Positions 23,717-34,601 of a stretch of DNA of 64,000 nucleotides are shown here, one piece after another. The notes beneath the pieces are model-generated. The model was given only the letters and a program-made list of their open reading frames with translations, was not told the DNA's origin and ran no database searches. The stretch is from Margaritispora aquatica (Eukaryota; Ascomycota; Leotiomycetes; Helotiales; Discinellaceae). The position numbers were made by a program, and so were the translations under genes. Position 1 is the first letter of the stretch. The number at the start of each line of letters is the position of its first letter. The DNA lies in NCBI GenBank assembly GCA_007644065.1, contig VJWN01000007.1, positions 1,364,001 to 1,428,000 on the forward strand, read 5' to 3'.

Positions 23717-26584
23717 TTAGATGCGCAAAGGTTTGAACACAGCTGCACCACCACGCCCACATGTCCCAGGTGGCAAAGGAGGGAGAGCGCACTCTGGTGG
23801 CGGAGCCGGTGGTGGACCATTGATAAGCAAAGAGGGAAGACTGCGTCTCGGGACCAAGGTTTTCGGACTCGACGCATCTTTCAAAGCCAATATGGTGGGT
23901 GACACAGCAGCGATAGGAAAGGGCACATTGCTGCCTTGAGAACTGAGTGGCGATTGCGGACGTTCCATCAAAGGCACAGGACACACAGATTTGGCGGTAG
24001 AGCTGCTGCTCTCTTGACTGGTGAATTCTTTTGGCCGCTGGAGGCCCAATGAGCTGTGGGAACCACCCTCTTGATCTAAATATGGCGACTTCGGCTTCTG
24101 GAGAGATAAAGAGCTATGCGAACGACCTTCTTGGGTGAAGTATGGCGACTTTGGCGAATTTTCAGCAGGCGACAAAACCGTGACAGCAGTAAGCATAGTG
24201 GCTTCGGAATTAAAGGCTGGTGAGATAGAACGGCTAGATGCTTGTTTGGTGGCGGGGAAGAGAGTCAATGCACCAGGTGGCGTACTAGGCTTTATAGGAG
24301 TTTTTGCTGATGGTGGTGTACGGCTGAATGGAATGGACGAGACCTGTAAACTAAATGGCCGACGGATTTTGGTCTTCGTGTTGGCAAGAGCTGGCGTGGG
24401 TGATGTGGTGCTGCCTCGGGATGATCTGTCTTTCCGTGGGTGCTCTGGGGTGCTTGGAAGAGGAGGAAGGTCCTGGGGGGATGTAGGTGCATCTCGGAAT
24501 TGATGGTGACTTTTTGTTTCACGCAGTGCTTGGATACTACCCAACTTGCGGGTCAATGGAGCTGGCATCAGCATTGATCTGCCTTTAGGACTTGACCCCT
24601 GCGACCCAGCATTGAGTAGTGTATCAGACATAGTTGCGTTGAGAGCTGTACCAATAGGCTCCGCAGACTTGGTTTTCTTCGGCGAGACATCCTCTACAGG
24701 AGACAGAGACCGGTGGGGTTTCGGCTTCAGATTATTTTTATTTCGTATTTCATTCGGAATCACCTCTCTTGTCCTTGGAGGTACTCGAGATGCTTCTACG
24801 GACGCGGTCTCTGGAACCGAAGCCTTTTGTGATGACCAACGCTTACTTGAAGAGTTCGGCACACTGAAATTTGGTGTCCCAGTAGGGTTGATACGTAAAT
24901 TTTTGGCAGTGCCCACATACGTCGAGTGGCGATAGTGTTTGGGTGGTGGGGGCACATCAATAGTGGGAATATGAATTGCTTGCATAGAACGTCTCCGTTC
25001 GTTGATGGCAGAAGCATTGGGTCTTGCTGTGACTCCTTCGGTAGGAAATTTCAAATCTATCTTCGCAGGAATGTCGTCCAATGCTGGGGCAGTAGTCCGA
25101 GTTGGCGAGGTTGTTGGTGTTGATTCTTCAGTGGTGATCATAGTTCGTTGACCAGATGACATATATGAGAAGCGGTGCGAGCCATCCCGTAAGTTATCTA
25201 ATTGTCGTTCGCCATTGGAAATCACACTGTTTGTGACTGAATGCTCGCCTATAGAGGGGGTGAATGGAGGACGTTGGGGATTCGTCCATACATTGGCTAC
25301 CTCCTCCAATTTCTGGTTCATGCCATCATGAGATTCTTGCACCCATGGTGGTGGGCCAAATTCTGGCAGACGCGGTGAAGGAGGTATCGATGCCTGGTCA
25401 GGATCCCTCGTGACTTGATATCTATGACTAGGTTGGGCTTCAAGTTGCATAATTTTGTCATCAAGGTTGGGCTTTCCAGTCTCTGAGACATGCTTCTTGC
25501 CGCCGAGGGCCTCAATTTCTCTTCTTACAACCACCAGCCACTGGTCCATGTCTTCGGCACTTGGGAATACCAACAATAGACTCGTAGCACTTCTCCGATA
25601 ATCAGCACCTCGAAAAGCAAGTCTGGAGAAGAAAGATCGAGAATCCGCCGCCGGGGTACCGTCCGAATCCATCGCTTGCGAGATCTGTAGTACCCAGTGT
25701 TTCCCTGGTAGCACATCACTGGCAAATGCTACCGAATCTTTTCCCAATTGCATCATTTTCTCGGGCAATCGGTCAAATGAGCCATCTCCGGCATACTGTA
25801 GCAGATACCCTGAAGTAACCAGAACAAATATCTTTTGCGTCCATTCTGCCTTCGACATTGAGCCAGATATTTGCCTTCGATGCCTAGACTTGGCCTTAGT
25901 TTTCCTAGGAGTCGTTGAATCCGCCTCATGGCCCAGACGGGCAGAAGCTATTTCATCTCTCAAAATGTTGTTCTTTTGATGGTTGTTGATGCGTAGTATG
26001 GAATCTGCAGAGAGCGTAGAAGCAGATAACTGAGCATGCTTAATTGCCTGAGGATATGCCTGAAACAGAGGAGGAGGGTCCCAGGCTGTAGAAGTTCGTG
26101 TTGGAACTCGGGCAGGAGACTTCCCAGGCGATTTCGATTTAGGGCTTGGTTTAGTGGGCGTTTTCGTTGTCATTATTTTCATCCGCGAGACAGAGCGAAC
26201 TGGTGTGGCTGGTGTTTCTACATTATTTCCGTGCCTTCTGAGAGACAGACTTCTTTTGATACTGTCACCTGCAACAACTCTGATCGACCTTTCTGGAAGT
26301 GCAGATATCGGAGTGCCTTCTTCAAGCAAGGGACTGATGGCCAATTTATCCACTTTATTCCTAGTGAATAATGATCGAAGTCCACCTCTCGATTGCCTTC
26401 GCTCGACTTTGTAATCCTTCAATGGCTCCCTAAGAGGGACTCTGGGTTTCTCTTCTATCTCAGACGCAAGATCGACAATCGGCGGCCTTGCCCGGCGATT
26501 GATGGCGAGAGCTGATTGCAAGTTGACAAAGTCGTTCGGCAGACCCAGCTCTACTTTGAGAGTTTCTTCTTCGGCCACCTCCAT
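23717..26584 (-). CDS. Large PH-domain protein with disordered flanks
   Basis: A single uninterrupted 955-codon frame on the minus strand, from the ATG at 26584 to the TAA at 23717. The PH domain spans roughly residues 235-350: it opens SKAEWTQKIFVLVTSGYLLQ, continues GKHWVLQISQAMDSDG and closes SAEDMDQWLVVVRREIEALG with the diagnostic helical Trp. The N-terminal 230 residues are basic and Ser/Pro-rich, with RGGLRSLFTRNKVDKLA a likely amphipathic segment. Everything after the PH domain is disordered, with many Ser-Pro and Pro-rich stretches such as PPPAPPPECALPPLPPG near the end, a potential SH3 ligand. The PH domain implies membrane phosphoinositide binding at the cortex or endosomes. The precise role is unknown. 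Residues near 813-852 hold a 20-residue tandem repeat. Confidence 0.85.
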   Translation of the reverse strand: MEVAEEETLKVELGLPNDFVNLQSALAINRRARPPIVDLASEIEEKPRVPLREPLKDYKVERRQSRGGLRSLFTRNKVDKLAISPLLEEGTPISALPERSIRVVAGDSIKRSLSLRRHGNNVETPATPVRSVSRMKIMTTKTPTKPSPKSKSPGKSPARVPTRTSTAWDPPPLFQAYPQAIKHAQLSASTLSADSILRINNHQKNNILRDEIASARLGHEADSTTPRKTKAKSRHRRQISGSMSKAEWTQKIFVLVTSGYLLQYAGDGSFDRLPEKMMQLGKDSVAFASDVLPGKHWVLQISQAMDSDGTPAADSRSFFSRLAFRGADYRRSATSLLLVFPSAEDMDQWLVVVRREIEALGGKKHVSETGKPNLDDKIMQLEAQPSHRYQVTRDPDQASIPPSPRLPEFGPPPWVQESHDGMNQKLEEVANVWTNPQRPPFTPSIGEHSVTNSVISNGERQLDNLRDGSHRFSYMSSGQRTMITTEESTPTTSPTRTTAPALDDIPAKIDLKFPTEGVTARPNASAINERRRSMQAIHIPTIDVPPPPKHYRHSTYVGTAKNLRINPTGTPNFSVPNSSSKRWSSQKASVPETASVEASRVPPRTREVIPNEIRNKNNLKPKPHRSLSPVEDVSPKKTKSAEPIGTALNATMSDTLLNAGSQGSSPKGRSMLMPAPLTRKLGSIQALRETKSHHQFRDAPTSPQDLPPLPSTPEHPRKDRSSRGSTTSPTPALANTKTKIRRPFSLQVSSIPFSRTPPSAKTPIKPSTPPGALTLFPATKQASSRSISPAFNSEATMLTAVTVLSPAENSPKSPYFTQEGRSHSSLSLQKPKSPYLDQEGGSHSSLGLQRPKEFTSQESSSSTAKSVCPVPLMERPQSPLSSQGSNVPFPIAAVSPTILALKDASSPKTLVPRRSLPSLLINGPPPAPPPECALPPLPPGTCGRGGAAVFKPLRI
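24029..24148 (-). repeat. Two 60-bp in-frame tandem units in the PH-domain gene
   Basis: Units 24029-24088 and 24089-24148 encode SPYLDQEGGSHSSLGLQRPK and SPYFTQEGRSHSSLSLQKPK. The two 20-residue units match at 14 positions, indicating an old in-frame duplication that has diverged. Confidence 0.85.
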
Positions 26585-27062
26585 ATTTCAAGATATTTTT
26601 TCGCAGAGTGAAGTGTAGTCTGAAAGCCTAGATTGTAATTGGGCTTCGATGTGGTCGAATCAGAAAGTGCGAGCATACATCTATCTGGTCCGTAATAAGA
26701 TTCCAAGGTGACACACAGCACCGTTGTGCTATAAAGTTTTAATGGTAAAGAATGACTGTTCGACGCTGCGGGAAGTCGACGCAAAACAAGAAATGACGCG
26801 TGCGTAACGAGCGACTGCAAGCAAAGTGATTGCTATAGCTTAGGACATTGAAGAATCAGTCAGTACCTCCGTATTTTGGAAGCCGTTGATGCGTGTGGGG
26901 TACTGTTTGGACGAGGCTACGCATTTGGCAATGAAACTGTCTCAGGATCGAACGGGTACAGAGACAAGCGGGAGGAAGGGAGGGAAACAACGATTCTGAC
27001 AGTGACAGTGCTGACAGTGCGACAGATCGAACGCACAGAGAGTGTGGCAGCGGCGAGAGGTA

Positions 27063-27114
27063 TATGTGGATGTGGATTCGGATGTGAATGTGGATGTGGA
27101 TGTGGAGGTGGAGG
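27063..27114 (+). repeat. Imperfect ATGTGG hexamer microsatellite
   Basis: About eight imperfect ATGTGG/ATTCGG/ATGTGA units in a row, followed by GGAGGTGGAGG. Confidence 0.8.
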
Positions 27115-27225
27115 CAATGCGGTAGAGGATGCGAGAAGTGATCAAGAAAGTTGGACGACGGGGTGGGACGCGCACAGATAAATGATAGACATTTGCTCTT
27201 GCTCTTGCTCTACCTCCATATGGCT

Positions 27226-27247
27226 GGCGGTGGTGGTGGTGGTGGTA
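27226..27247 (+). repeat. (GGT)n microsatellite
   Basis: Roughly seven GGT units. The reverse strand encodes a poly-Pro or poly-His frame that should not be read as coding. Confidence 0.8.
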
Positions 27248-28857
27248 GTGGGTGTCTGGGCTGCTGGTGTGTGGAGTTGAGCTGTGGTGGGACATGCACG
27301 ACCTGGCTTGATGGTGGTCGGTGGAAGGTGGAAGGTGGAGTCCCTGAAAGTTTGAAGTGCCAGCCTGCCAACCTGCCAGGTCCCGAGAAGAAAAAAAAGC
27401 ACAGCCTGGACTGATCCACTGATTCCACTCCTGGTTGCATTCACCCATACAGAGTTCACCATCCAAATCGACAAACTCCACTCCAGCCCTTCCCAACTCT
27501 CAAGTGGACCCTCCCTCCACTGGCACTGTCCTCTCCTCCACTATCCTCCACGCATATTTATCCCTGTTCGCGTTTGTTCAAACGGATATCAACTGCAGAA
27601 TGCAGATGCATGCAGACGAATGCAGGGGTAGGTAGATGCACTCGCTTCCACCAGATTGGCGCATCAGTATAGTAGCTCATTAATACTGGCAGCGAAACTC
27701 AGGATGAGCTTGCGAAAGATTGGATAGACTTCAACTCTTCCATATCTCCGTACCATACAAAGTACTTCGTTGTATATTCTCTAGGAGACCTGAGATTGGA
27801 GCTAGCTCAACACGCCATCATCGACAAAGTGTCGATCTCACCCACGGTAGGTAATAAATTACCTATTTGCGTTGGCGACGAGCATACCTCCGTAAGTTGT
27901 ATTGATGTTACACTGAAGAAGCAAGATCCTATCCAACCACAATGATTGCCCTCTGTATCACAAGAAGAAACGGGATTCAGTACAGAAGATTCTGTTACAC
28001 GATGCAATACCCCAATCTCGAGTCTTCGGCCATGGGTCCTTTCTTGTTCTCCTCTAGCAGAATCTTCATTTCTTATTATTTCTGCAGTTGCAGTTGGAGT
28101 TGCAGTGGCATAAAGCAGGGCGGAAGATTTGGGCTCGATTTGTGGCTTCGGATGAAACTTCATTATTGCGGACATCATCCTCGCAGGGGCTTGGAAGGGC
28201 TGAACAACGCTTGTCTAAAAGGAGAAAAAAATGTTTTTCGTACCTGGCATTAGATGACTCCGTGCAGGACCAAGGTCGTCGCTTTAAACCAAAGAATAAT
28301 GACGAGGCGCAAGCCGGAAAGCGAAAAATGGTTAGGAATTCCATTTTATAATGATTCCAAGTCCTGACCAGAATTCCTTAGTATGAACTTTCAGCTCTCA
28401 AAAAGGGAAAGGTTTCGATCTCCCGTCTTGCACTTCTGCGTCTTATCTTTTCGTAGATTTTAACATAATTTCCTGACATGTGCGCGTGCATGCGTGCCGC
28501 CCCAGCTCATTAATTTGCTGACAAGAGAGGCGGGTTGAAGAAATGTAGGGTCTTGGTTGGTGCTCCAAGCTTTTGTCCGTGCAAGCTGGTCTTTGATTGT
28601 GACAAAGACAAAAGCAAAAGCAAAGATACTATGCAGTATCTTGACTCTGCTTGCCATGATGATCACTCAAGCATTTGCTTTTGCCAGTTGTTCTTGCTAT
28701 TTAATCTGCCATATTGGAGCGATTGTCCGAAGATGATTGCAGATTTGTATCTACAGTGTCTGACTCTTACTTACTTGGTGCTTTCTAGTATCTTGCAAAA
28801 GAAGTTGTGCTCAAAGACTCTGCTCCACACCTAGCGATAAGCGAGAGGTAGATCCTA

Positions 28858-29087
28858 ATTAATTGTACTAGGCAGCCAACGTGTCTCAAGCTGCAACACG
28901 AGGTTCACTGTAAAGACTAGCGAGTTGCACTTACTTTGCAGAAAAGTTTCGGTGCGAATAGGGTCAAGTAACAATCGCGAGTTCAGTCCAGAAGAGCTCG
29001 ATCAATACCTCGTCTTCACGGAAACTGGGAAAAATCCTATGGGAGGACTAACGATTAGATTGATGGCCCATAGAGCAGGTAAGTAAA
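28858..29087 (+). pseudogene. Orphan exon-like open segment
   Basis: A 75-codon stop-free stretch lacks an initiating ATG at its head. Its second half, EFSPEELDQYLVFTETGKN then PMGGLTIRLMAHRAG, has the balanced composition of real protein. It is preceded by TTTGCAG and followed immediately by GCAG|GTAAGTAAA, that is, plausible acceptor and donor sites. No matching partner exon is visible on either side within 1 kb. It could be a remnant of a decayed gene, an exon of a gene I failed to assemble, or chance. I do not recognise the family. Confidence 0.25.
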
Positions 29088-29125
29088 CCTGGAAGATCTC
29101 GAAGACTAACAAGTTGCCAATCGTG

Positions 29126-29307
29126 GCCCCCTTCTGAATGAGTACACTACTAAAGTAGTGGTTATAGCAAGCTGTGCATGTGCTATGGTAATCTCAGGTA
29201 AGAGGCGCTTTTAAACGCCCCCTTTTGAATGAGTACACTACTAAAGTAGTGGTTATAGCAAGCTGTGCATGTGCTATGGTAATCTCAGGTAAGAGGCGCT
29301 TTTAAAC
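29126..29307 (+). repeat. 91-bp tandem direct duplication, two copies
   Basis: Copies at 29126-29216 and 29217-29307 differ at a single base (C at 29134, T at 29225). Each unit holds two inverted repeats: CACTAC-TAAA-GTAGTG (29145-29160 in copy 1) and ATAGCA...TGCTAT (29164-29186). Each also contains CAGGTAAGA, a near-consensus 5' splice site (29195 and 29286). Confidence 0.95.
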
Positions 29308-29618
29308 TTTTCGATAGAAGGATGCATGCAGCTAAATCTGCATGCGCAGATTCGTATCTGTACGAGAGCGCAAGTGCTGCAACTATCCGGGAGCATTCCG
29401 AGGATTAAATAGTACAGTAAGTATCCAAGGAAGATCGTTGTCAATCATCAACCCAAGGATGCTCATGCGATTGTGAGTGGTCTCCTGAGAGTGAACTCAT
29501 TTGCCTGTTGGATAGTCTAGGTATGGCACAAACTCTTCTTGGCACGCATTGTAAGCGATCAGTAATGTAGCGATGGAAGTTTATCGTAAGGGATTAACAA
29601 CAGGTAGTTCTCGAATTT

Positions 29619-29640
29619 GAGGAGGAGGAGGAGGAGGAGG
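29619..29640 (+). repeat. (GAG)n microsatellite
   Basis: About seven GAG units in the gene-poor interval. Confidence 0.8.
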
Positions 29641-30573
29641 GAAAATCGAGCAATTTATATTGTTCAAGAGGGGCATTGCAAATGGGGGCCCTTTGTGTCC
29701 ATAGGTGGTTTATTGCTCTGGACCAAAGTCTTGAGCGGTTGAAGCATAAGGTACTGAATCCTTCACAGGTGAGTCGTGACAGGAGACAAAACAAGCCAAT
29801 CTCAACATCAAGCTTAAAAGAAAGTTAGTAAACGTAACTCGCCCTCATGGTATCTTTCCAGCTGACCTATGACTCTTAAAAAGCCCGTTTATCCAGTGTC
29901 TATCACCAGACTTCGATGATGCGATAGTGATGTAACTCGATTCAACACATAAAGCATAGTCGTCGGAGTCTCGTGAATCTCATGTCAACCTCACCTGATC
30001 TTGTTACTACCCAACAATTTGGTATGTTAATCTCGTGATATGACGGGAAAGTGGCGAGCGGCGACGAGGAGGGTCCATTGTTTTCGCATCAAGATCATTG
30101 GCTTGCAGATATCTGAGTGATATGTATTGCAGCACATGATTGTGAGGGTTTGTGACATTTGTGTTCCCTATCCAGAGAACTGCCTTCATCAAATAAAAAG
30201 GATGGATGTCTGCAGATCATTCCGTGGTTGTGGCTGAAAGCGGAGACCCCAAGGCTGATCCGATTCAAGCGAATCATCGTCACAAGGTCTGGAAGGCTGT
30301 CGCCAGCGTTTGTGGTTGTGGCCTTGCCAGTTTGAACCACTCCTCCTTCACTATTGATTCAAAATCGCCAAAAATCATATCACCCTGCTCAACGCCATAC
30401 ATATCCAGCTCTTGATCCCCATATTTAGCCAAGGAGGCACTCTTCCGATTGCACCCTCCGCCTTCTCAGAGGCGTCCTTCAGTCCTCCAACCGTCCGGCT
30501 CCCTCCTGCAGATATTACCTTTAGCAGACCTATTGCCTCTGGTGGCATTGTATAAAGCAATCAATACCTTCAA

Positions 30574-32014
30574 ATGGCTCCAGACTTAAACTCCCTCCCA
30601 CCTTCCAGGCCAATCTCTCTCTCGGGACCTCACAGTATGTCACGAACAACGTCAATCAACTCAGGCGACCTAGTGCCCCCTCGAGCATCGAGCCCTGTCT
30701 CGTCACCAAGATCTGCATCGACCTCTTTACAAGCAGCTGCAGCAGTCAATGCAGGACTCCAACAAGAAGGATCAAGACGTACGTCGATTTCACATTATTC
30801 GGGAAATTTGCCATGCCATAGCAGATTGGATTGTTCCAGTTACTACCCCGCAGACCCCGCGTTCCTCAGTTGAAGCTCCAATTGTGATTGAATATTGAAA
30901 TGTTACAATTGTTTAAATGTTGTGTCGAGCTTATACGAAGCAGATACTAACTGTGTCAAGGATCTTCCATCAGCTCAAACACCAGGAACAGACAAGGCTC
31001 CCACGCAGGTAGCAGACGACGTTCGAATGTCCTGATGAACCTGCAGCTCAACGATCCAACTCTTCCCCCAACTGGCGAAATTGTTAGCGAAGAACAGCAA
31101 ACTCTCTATCGATCTTCAAGTCCACAGCCTATGGCAAGCTCTCCTGTGATGGGTGATCCTCACCATTTCCGCACACCCAGCTTAGGGGAGATACACCAGG
31201 AGCTAGAGCAAGAGCAAGAAGCACAAGTAGTAGGTCACCTCTATACCATTTCTTCCGAGGTCTAGGGACGGTCCTATTGAAGGAATCATTCATGTCGGCT
31301 GGTATTATATCATCGGGCAGTTAAGATAGAATGTGTTCAAGGCGCAAGTGCAGATATTTTAATGGCATGTTCTCGGTTAACTTCTATAGAATCGCTTGTT
31401 ACAAATGATTAGAACCCAGCAGCAGCAACTCCAACAACTGCAGGCTGCTAGTGGAAATCACGGAACGCCTCCTGTCATCGACGAATCTACCCCAACTTCT
31501 GAACGATCAATGTCTTTTTCTAACCCTCACTACATTCCTATGGCTACTTCAACGCCTCGATCACCTTCGACAATTCTTCATCCTCGCACTTCATTTGATG
31601 TTGCAAGAGCAGATCTTCAGAGACGATCGAGAACACCAAGTCGAACGGCATCTCCAAGATTGAGATCGACTTCAATGAGTGGTGACGGTGAACCTTTCAG
31701 CTTAGGTGGCCGCGACGAGAGTGCCTTCTATCAAGCAGAGACGCAGATGATGGTCAGAGAGAATCAAATGTTGAGACAAAGAATTAGAGAATTGGGTACG
31801 TCTTTATATTCATCTCTGGTTTCTGATGTTTGTGCATGGACTAACAATGCGTGAAGAACGCCAAGTTTCCGAGCTTCACACAAATTCGTCAATAACGCAT
31901 GAACCAGCAACACCGTCACATTTACTCCGGTCTGAGTCTGTCTCGGAGGAAGTGTTGCCTGCCGTACCAGAACGTAGTGCGGTGACCAGTGGTAGCGAGG
32001 CGAAGGATGAATGA
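30574..32014 (+). CDS. Unknown Ser/Pro-rich protein with two coiled-coil segments
   Basis: Four exons, 30574-30778, 30961-31229, 31390-31795 and 31857-32014, give 345 residues with all phases consistent. The first 70 residues are Ser/Pro-rich (SRTTSINSGDLVPPRASSP). A joined segment, GEIHQELEQEQEAQV then NRLLQMIRTQQQQLQQLQAA, forms one coiled coil across the second intron. A second lies at QAETQMMVRENQMLRQRIRE and continues LERQVSELH across the last intron. The middle has many Ser-Pro and Thr-Pro sites. Short coiled coils broken by disorder suggest a scaffold or regulatory adaptor, but I do not recognise a named family. The introns interrupting both coiled coils support the model, because the heptads run on only when spliced. 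Confidence 0.72.
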
Positions 32015-32735
32015 ATACCTGCCGTATTCATTAAAGGGCAGTGTAACAGGTTAATGATGTTTTGAAATCCATGGCGCATGGACGGGAAGGCTGGCACTCG
32101 GAGTTACAGGGCATTTGTGTTTACGAGCGAATGATGGCAATGGCTGAAGGGGTTAGGGATGCATAACTAGGCTTTCACCTACGGCGTACTAAATTGTTTG
32201 AGCTTTGGGTGGCAATGCGATTATGCGGGCAAGAAAACTTGCAGAATTGCGACTTAACAAGAAATAATGGCATGCTCCTAGAACATCTCACTACTCTTGA
32301 GCTGCTTCATGGCAGAACAATAAAAGAATTGAAACGGGCATCTTTCATTCAGCGGGCAGCTGCCGAGCCCCGTAATTGTTATCCACCTAATGAGGCTGCC
32401 CAAATCCGTCTTCGGCAACTGGCCGAAAAGAGGAAAGCTAACTTGTATATGAAATGCACCACAGCAACATATCAGAAAACTCTCAAAATTGGGCTACCAA
32501 CTGCTCTATGTATAAAAAGTATATTGCACAGGTTTCATTCAATCGTGATTGGAGATTGATTGAGCTATTACCTATAGGGTAGTTTCAAGCTTTCGCTTCA
32601 CCAACGCCGGATTTGGGCCGCCCTTCAAGCATTGCATCATCAATCTCATTTTCTGACCACTGCGAAAGCTTTCTCCTGCTACCTAGTGGTGTATCAGTTG
32701 CTTCAATCTCGGTGAATGCTACACTGATCTAAATC
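32015..32735. other. Intergenic region before the L2HGDH-like gene
   Basis: A 121-codon plus-strand frame (32194-32559) lies here, but it has no motif, no supporting splice context and a composition no different from the flanks. I leave it uncalled. Confidence 0.45.
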
Positions 32736-34069
32736 ATGTTTTCTGGTGTTCTAAGGAGTCAATTGCGAGCTGGCAATGCATGGAAGTGGCGGAGCCTCTC
32801 AACAACTGCTGCACGTGAAGCGGACTTTACCCATGCTGTATGTTTTGATACAAAAAACCGTCCCATTGCAAAGGCTGATATGGACGATTTAGGTAATTGG
32901 AGGTGGCGCTGTAGGCCTTGCAATCGCGAGGCAGCTGGCTGCCAGAGATGGTACGAGCACTGTGCTCGTTGAGAGGAATGGAAGCTATGGCCAAGAGACC
33001 AGTTCGAGAAATTCAGAGGTCAGTTATCCTAGATATGCTTCACAAGGACGCTTAAATTGATTTGATACAGGTTATTCATGCTGGTTTGTATTATGGCGCC
33101 GATTCACTTAAGACAGAACTCTGCATAAAAGGTCGGCACATGATGTACGACCTGTGCAAGAAGTACTACATCCCACATAACAATATGGGCAAGTGGATTG
33201 TTGCTCAAACAGATCAGCAGTGGGAAGAGCTTGTGAAAGTACACAAGTTCGCACGCTCCATTGAGGGTGTACCGACGGAATTTGTCTCTCTCCAGACAGC
33301 AGCAAAAGAAGAGCCGTACGTGCAAGCTAAGACTGGTATACTGGCATCTCCATCAACTGGCATCATTGACTCGCACGCCTACATGCAGTTTCTTCACGGC
33401 GACTTCGAGGACCGAGGTGGTGACACCGCATTATGGAGCAACGTCACGAGAATCGAAGCTCTAGGTGAGAAGGGTAGCGGAGGGTGGGCTATTACGACGA
33501 CAGACAAGAATACAGGGGAAGAAAGCACTATCATAAGCGAGACTATCATCAACTCCGCTGGTCTCGGAGCCTGCGATATCAATAACATGATCCTACCTCC
33601 TGCTAATCACAAAACCCAATATTACGCCAAGGGCAACTACTTTTCCTATTCCGCCTCCTCGCCCTCAACCAAACACCTCATCTACCCTGCTCCAGAGCCC
33701 GGCCTCGGCGGGCTGGGTACACATCTCACACTCGACATCGCAGGACGGATCCGTTTCGGTCCAGATGTCGAGTGGGTGGACGACCCTACGAACTTGGCTG
33801 TGAACGACGCGCGATTGGGGCAGGCGATTGAGCAGATCAAGAAATTTCTGCCTGGTATCAAGGAGGAATGTATTGTGCCTGATTATGCGGGGATCAGACC
33901 GAAGCTGGGGAAGGCGAGCGCGGTGGCTGCTGGGAAGGGCTTTTTGGATTTTGTGATTAGGAGAGAGGAAGGGTCGGAGGGGTTTGTGAATTTATTGGGT
34001 ATTGAGAGTCCTGGACTGACGAGCTCGTTGGCGATTGCGGTCATGGTTGAGAAGTTGTTGTATCGGTAA
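32736..34069 (+). CDS. L-2-hydroxyglutarate dehydrogenase-like FAD oxidoreductase
   Basis: Three exons, 32736-32837, 32893-33018 and 33071-34069, give 408 residues. The first 34 residues ([20 protein letters not shown]...) are basic, hydroxylated and free of acidic residues until AREADF, fitting a mitochondrial presequence. Exon 2 begins [16 protein letters not shown], the FAD-binding GxGxxG, with VLVERN at the end of the second strand. [20 protein letters not shown] across the second intron is the active-site loop that marks the L2HGDH/DAO branch. The end, GIRPKLGKA and [16 protein letters not shown], closes the FAD fold. The reaction would be oxidation of L-2-hydroxyglutarate, a by-product of malate dehydrogenase, to 2-oxoglutarate. 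The second intron uses a GTCAGT donor, less common but fixed by phase and family sequence. Confidence 0.92.
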
Positions 34070-34580
34070 CGGGTGTTTAGATGGATACATGGTAGAGGTA
34101 AGCAATATATAGAGAATTAGAGGCGGATGAAGATATTGGACTGGAGAAAGGGTATGTTGCGATACGCACAAGTGAAGCAAAACGAGGCAAGTTATTTAAG
34201 CACCAAACTTTTGAATGACAGATTCAGGACGTTGTAAAACCTCATGGCTCTTATCATCAGAATGGTTTCTACATCTCAGACAGTGGTAATTGACCAGACT
34301 AAGGTGATATAGTCTGCCAAATACGTGACCAGAAAGCATGCCTCTACGTACCTAACATTTCGAATTTCATAACGAGTCAAACTTCACATAACATCACTAG
34401 CTGAGCCCCATATCCAAATCCCGGGCATTCTCAGGGCCAACCTCTTGTATTCTCCGGATAATCAACCAACCAATTCCAATGCTAGGTACTTCATGTACCA
34501 ATTCGCACAAAGAAAGGGAACAGAAAAGAAAATTCCGCAAAATTTTCGAAGAAAAAAAATTGAAGTGGAGCAGCAGGAAG

Positions 34581-34587
34581 AAAAAAA
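34581..34587 (-). terminator. RNA polymerase III terminator of tRNA-Glu
   Basis: Seven consecutive T on the minus strand, 15 bases after the tRNA 3' end, matching the T-run signal of RNA polymerase III. Confidence 0.8.
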
Positions 34588-34601
34588 TCTGCACACAATA
34601 C

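Larger units (their letters stand above)
26585..30573. other. Gene-poor 4 kb interval with microsatellites and a tandem duplication
   Basis: No gene model with convincing start, splice sites and family motif can be built here. It includes the PH gene promoter, hexamer and trinucleotide microsatellites (27063-27114, 27226-27247, 29619-29640), an orphan open segment (28858-29087) and the 91-bp duplication at 29126-29307. Open frames of up to about 184 codons around 26942-27496 are a consequence of these low-complexity repeats. Confidence 0.55.

Noticed and set aside
26942..27496. 184-codon minus-strand frame with Pro/His and Ser/Thr runs
   Set aside because: It is produced by the ATGTGG and GGT microsatellites and other simple sequence.
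32194..32559. 121-codon plus-strand frame
   Set aside because: No motif, no splice partners, intergenic base composition.
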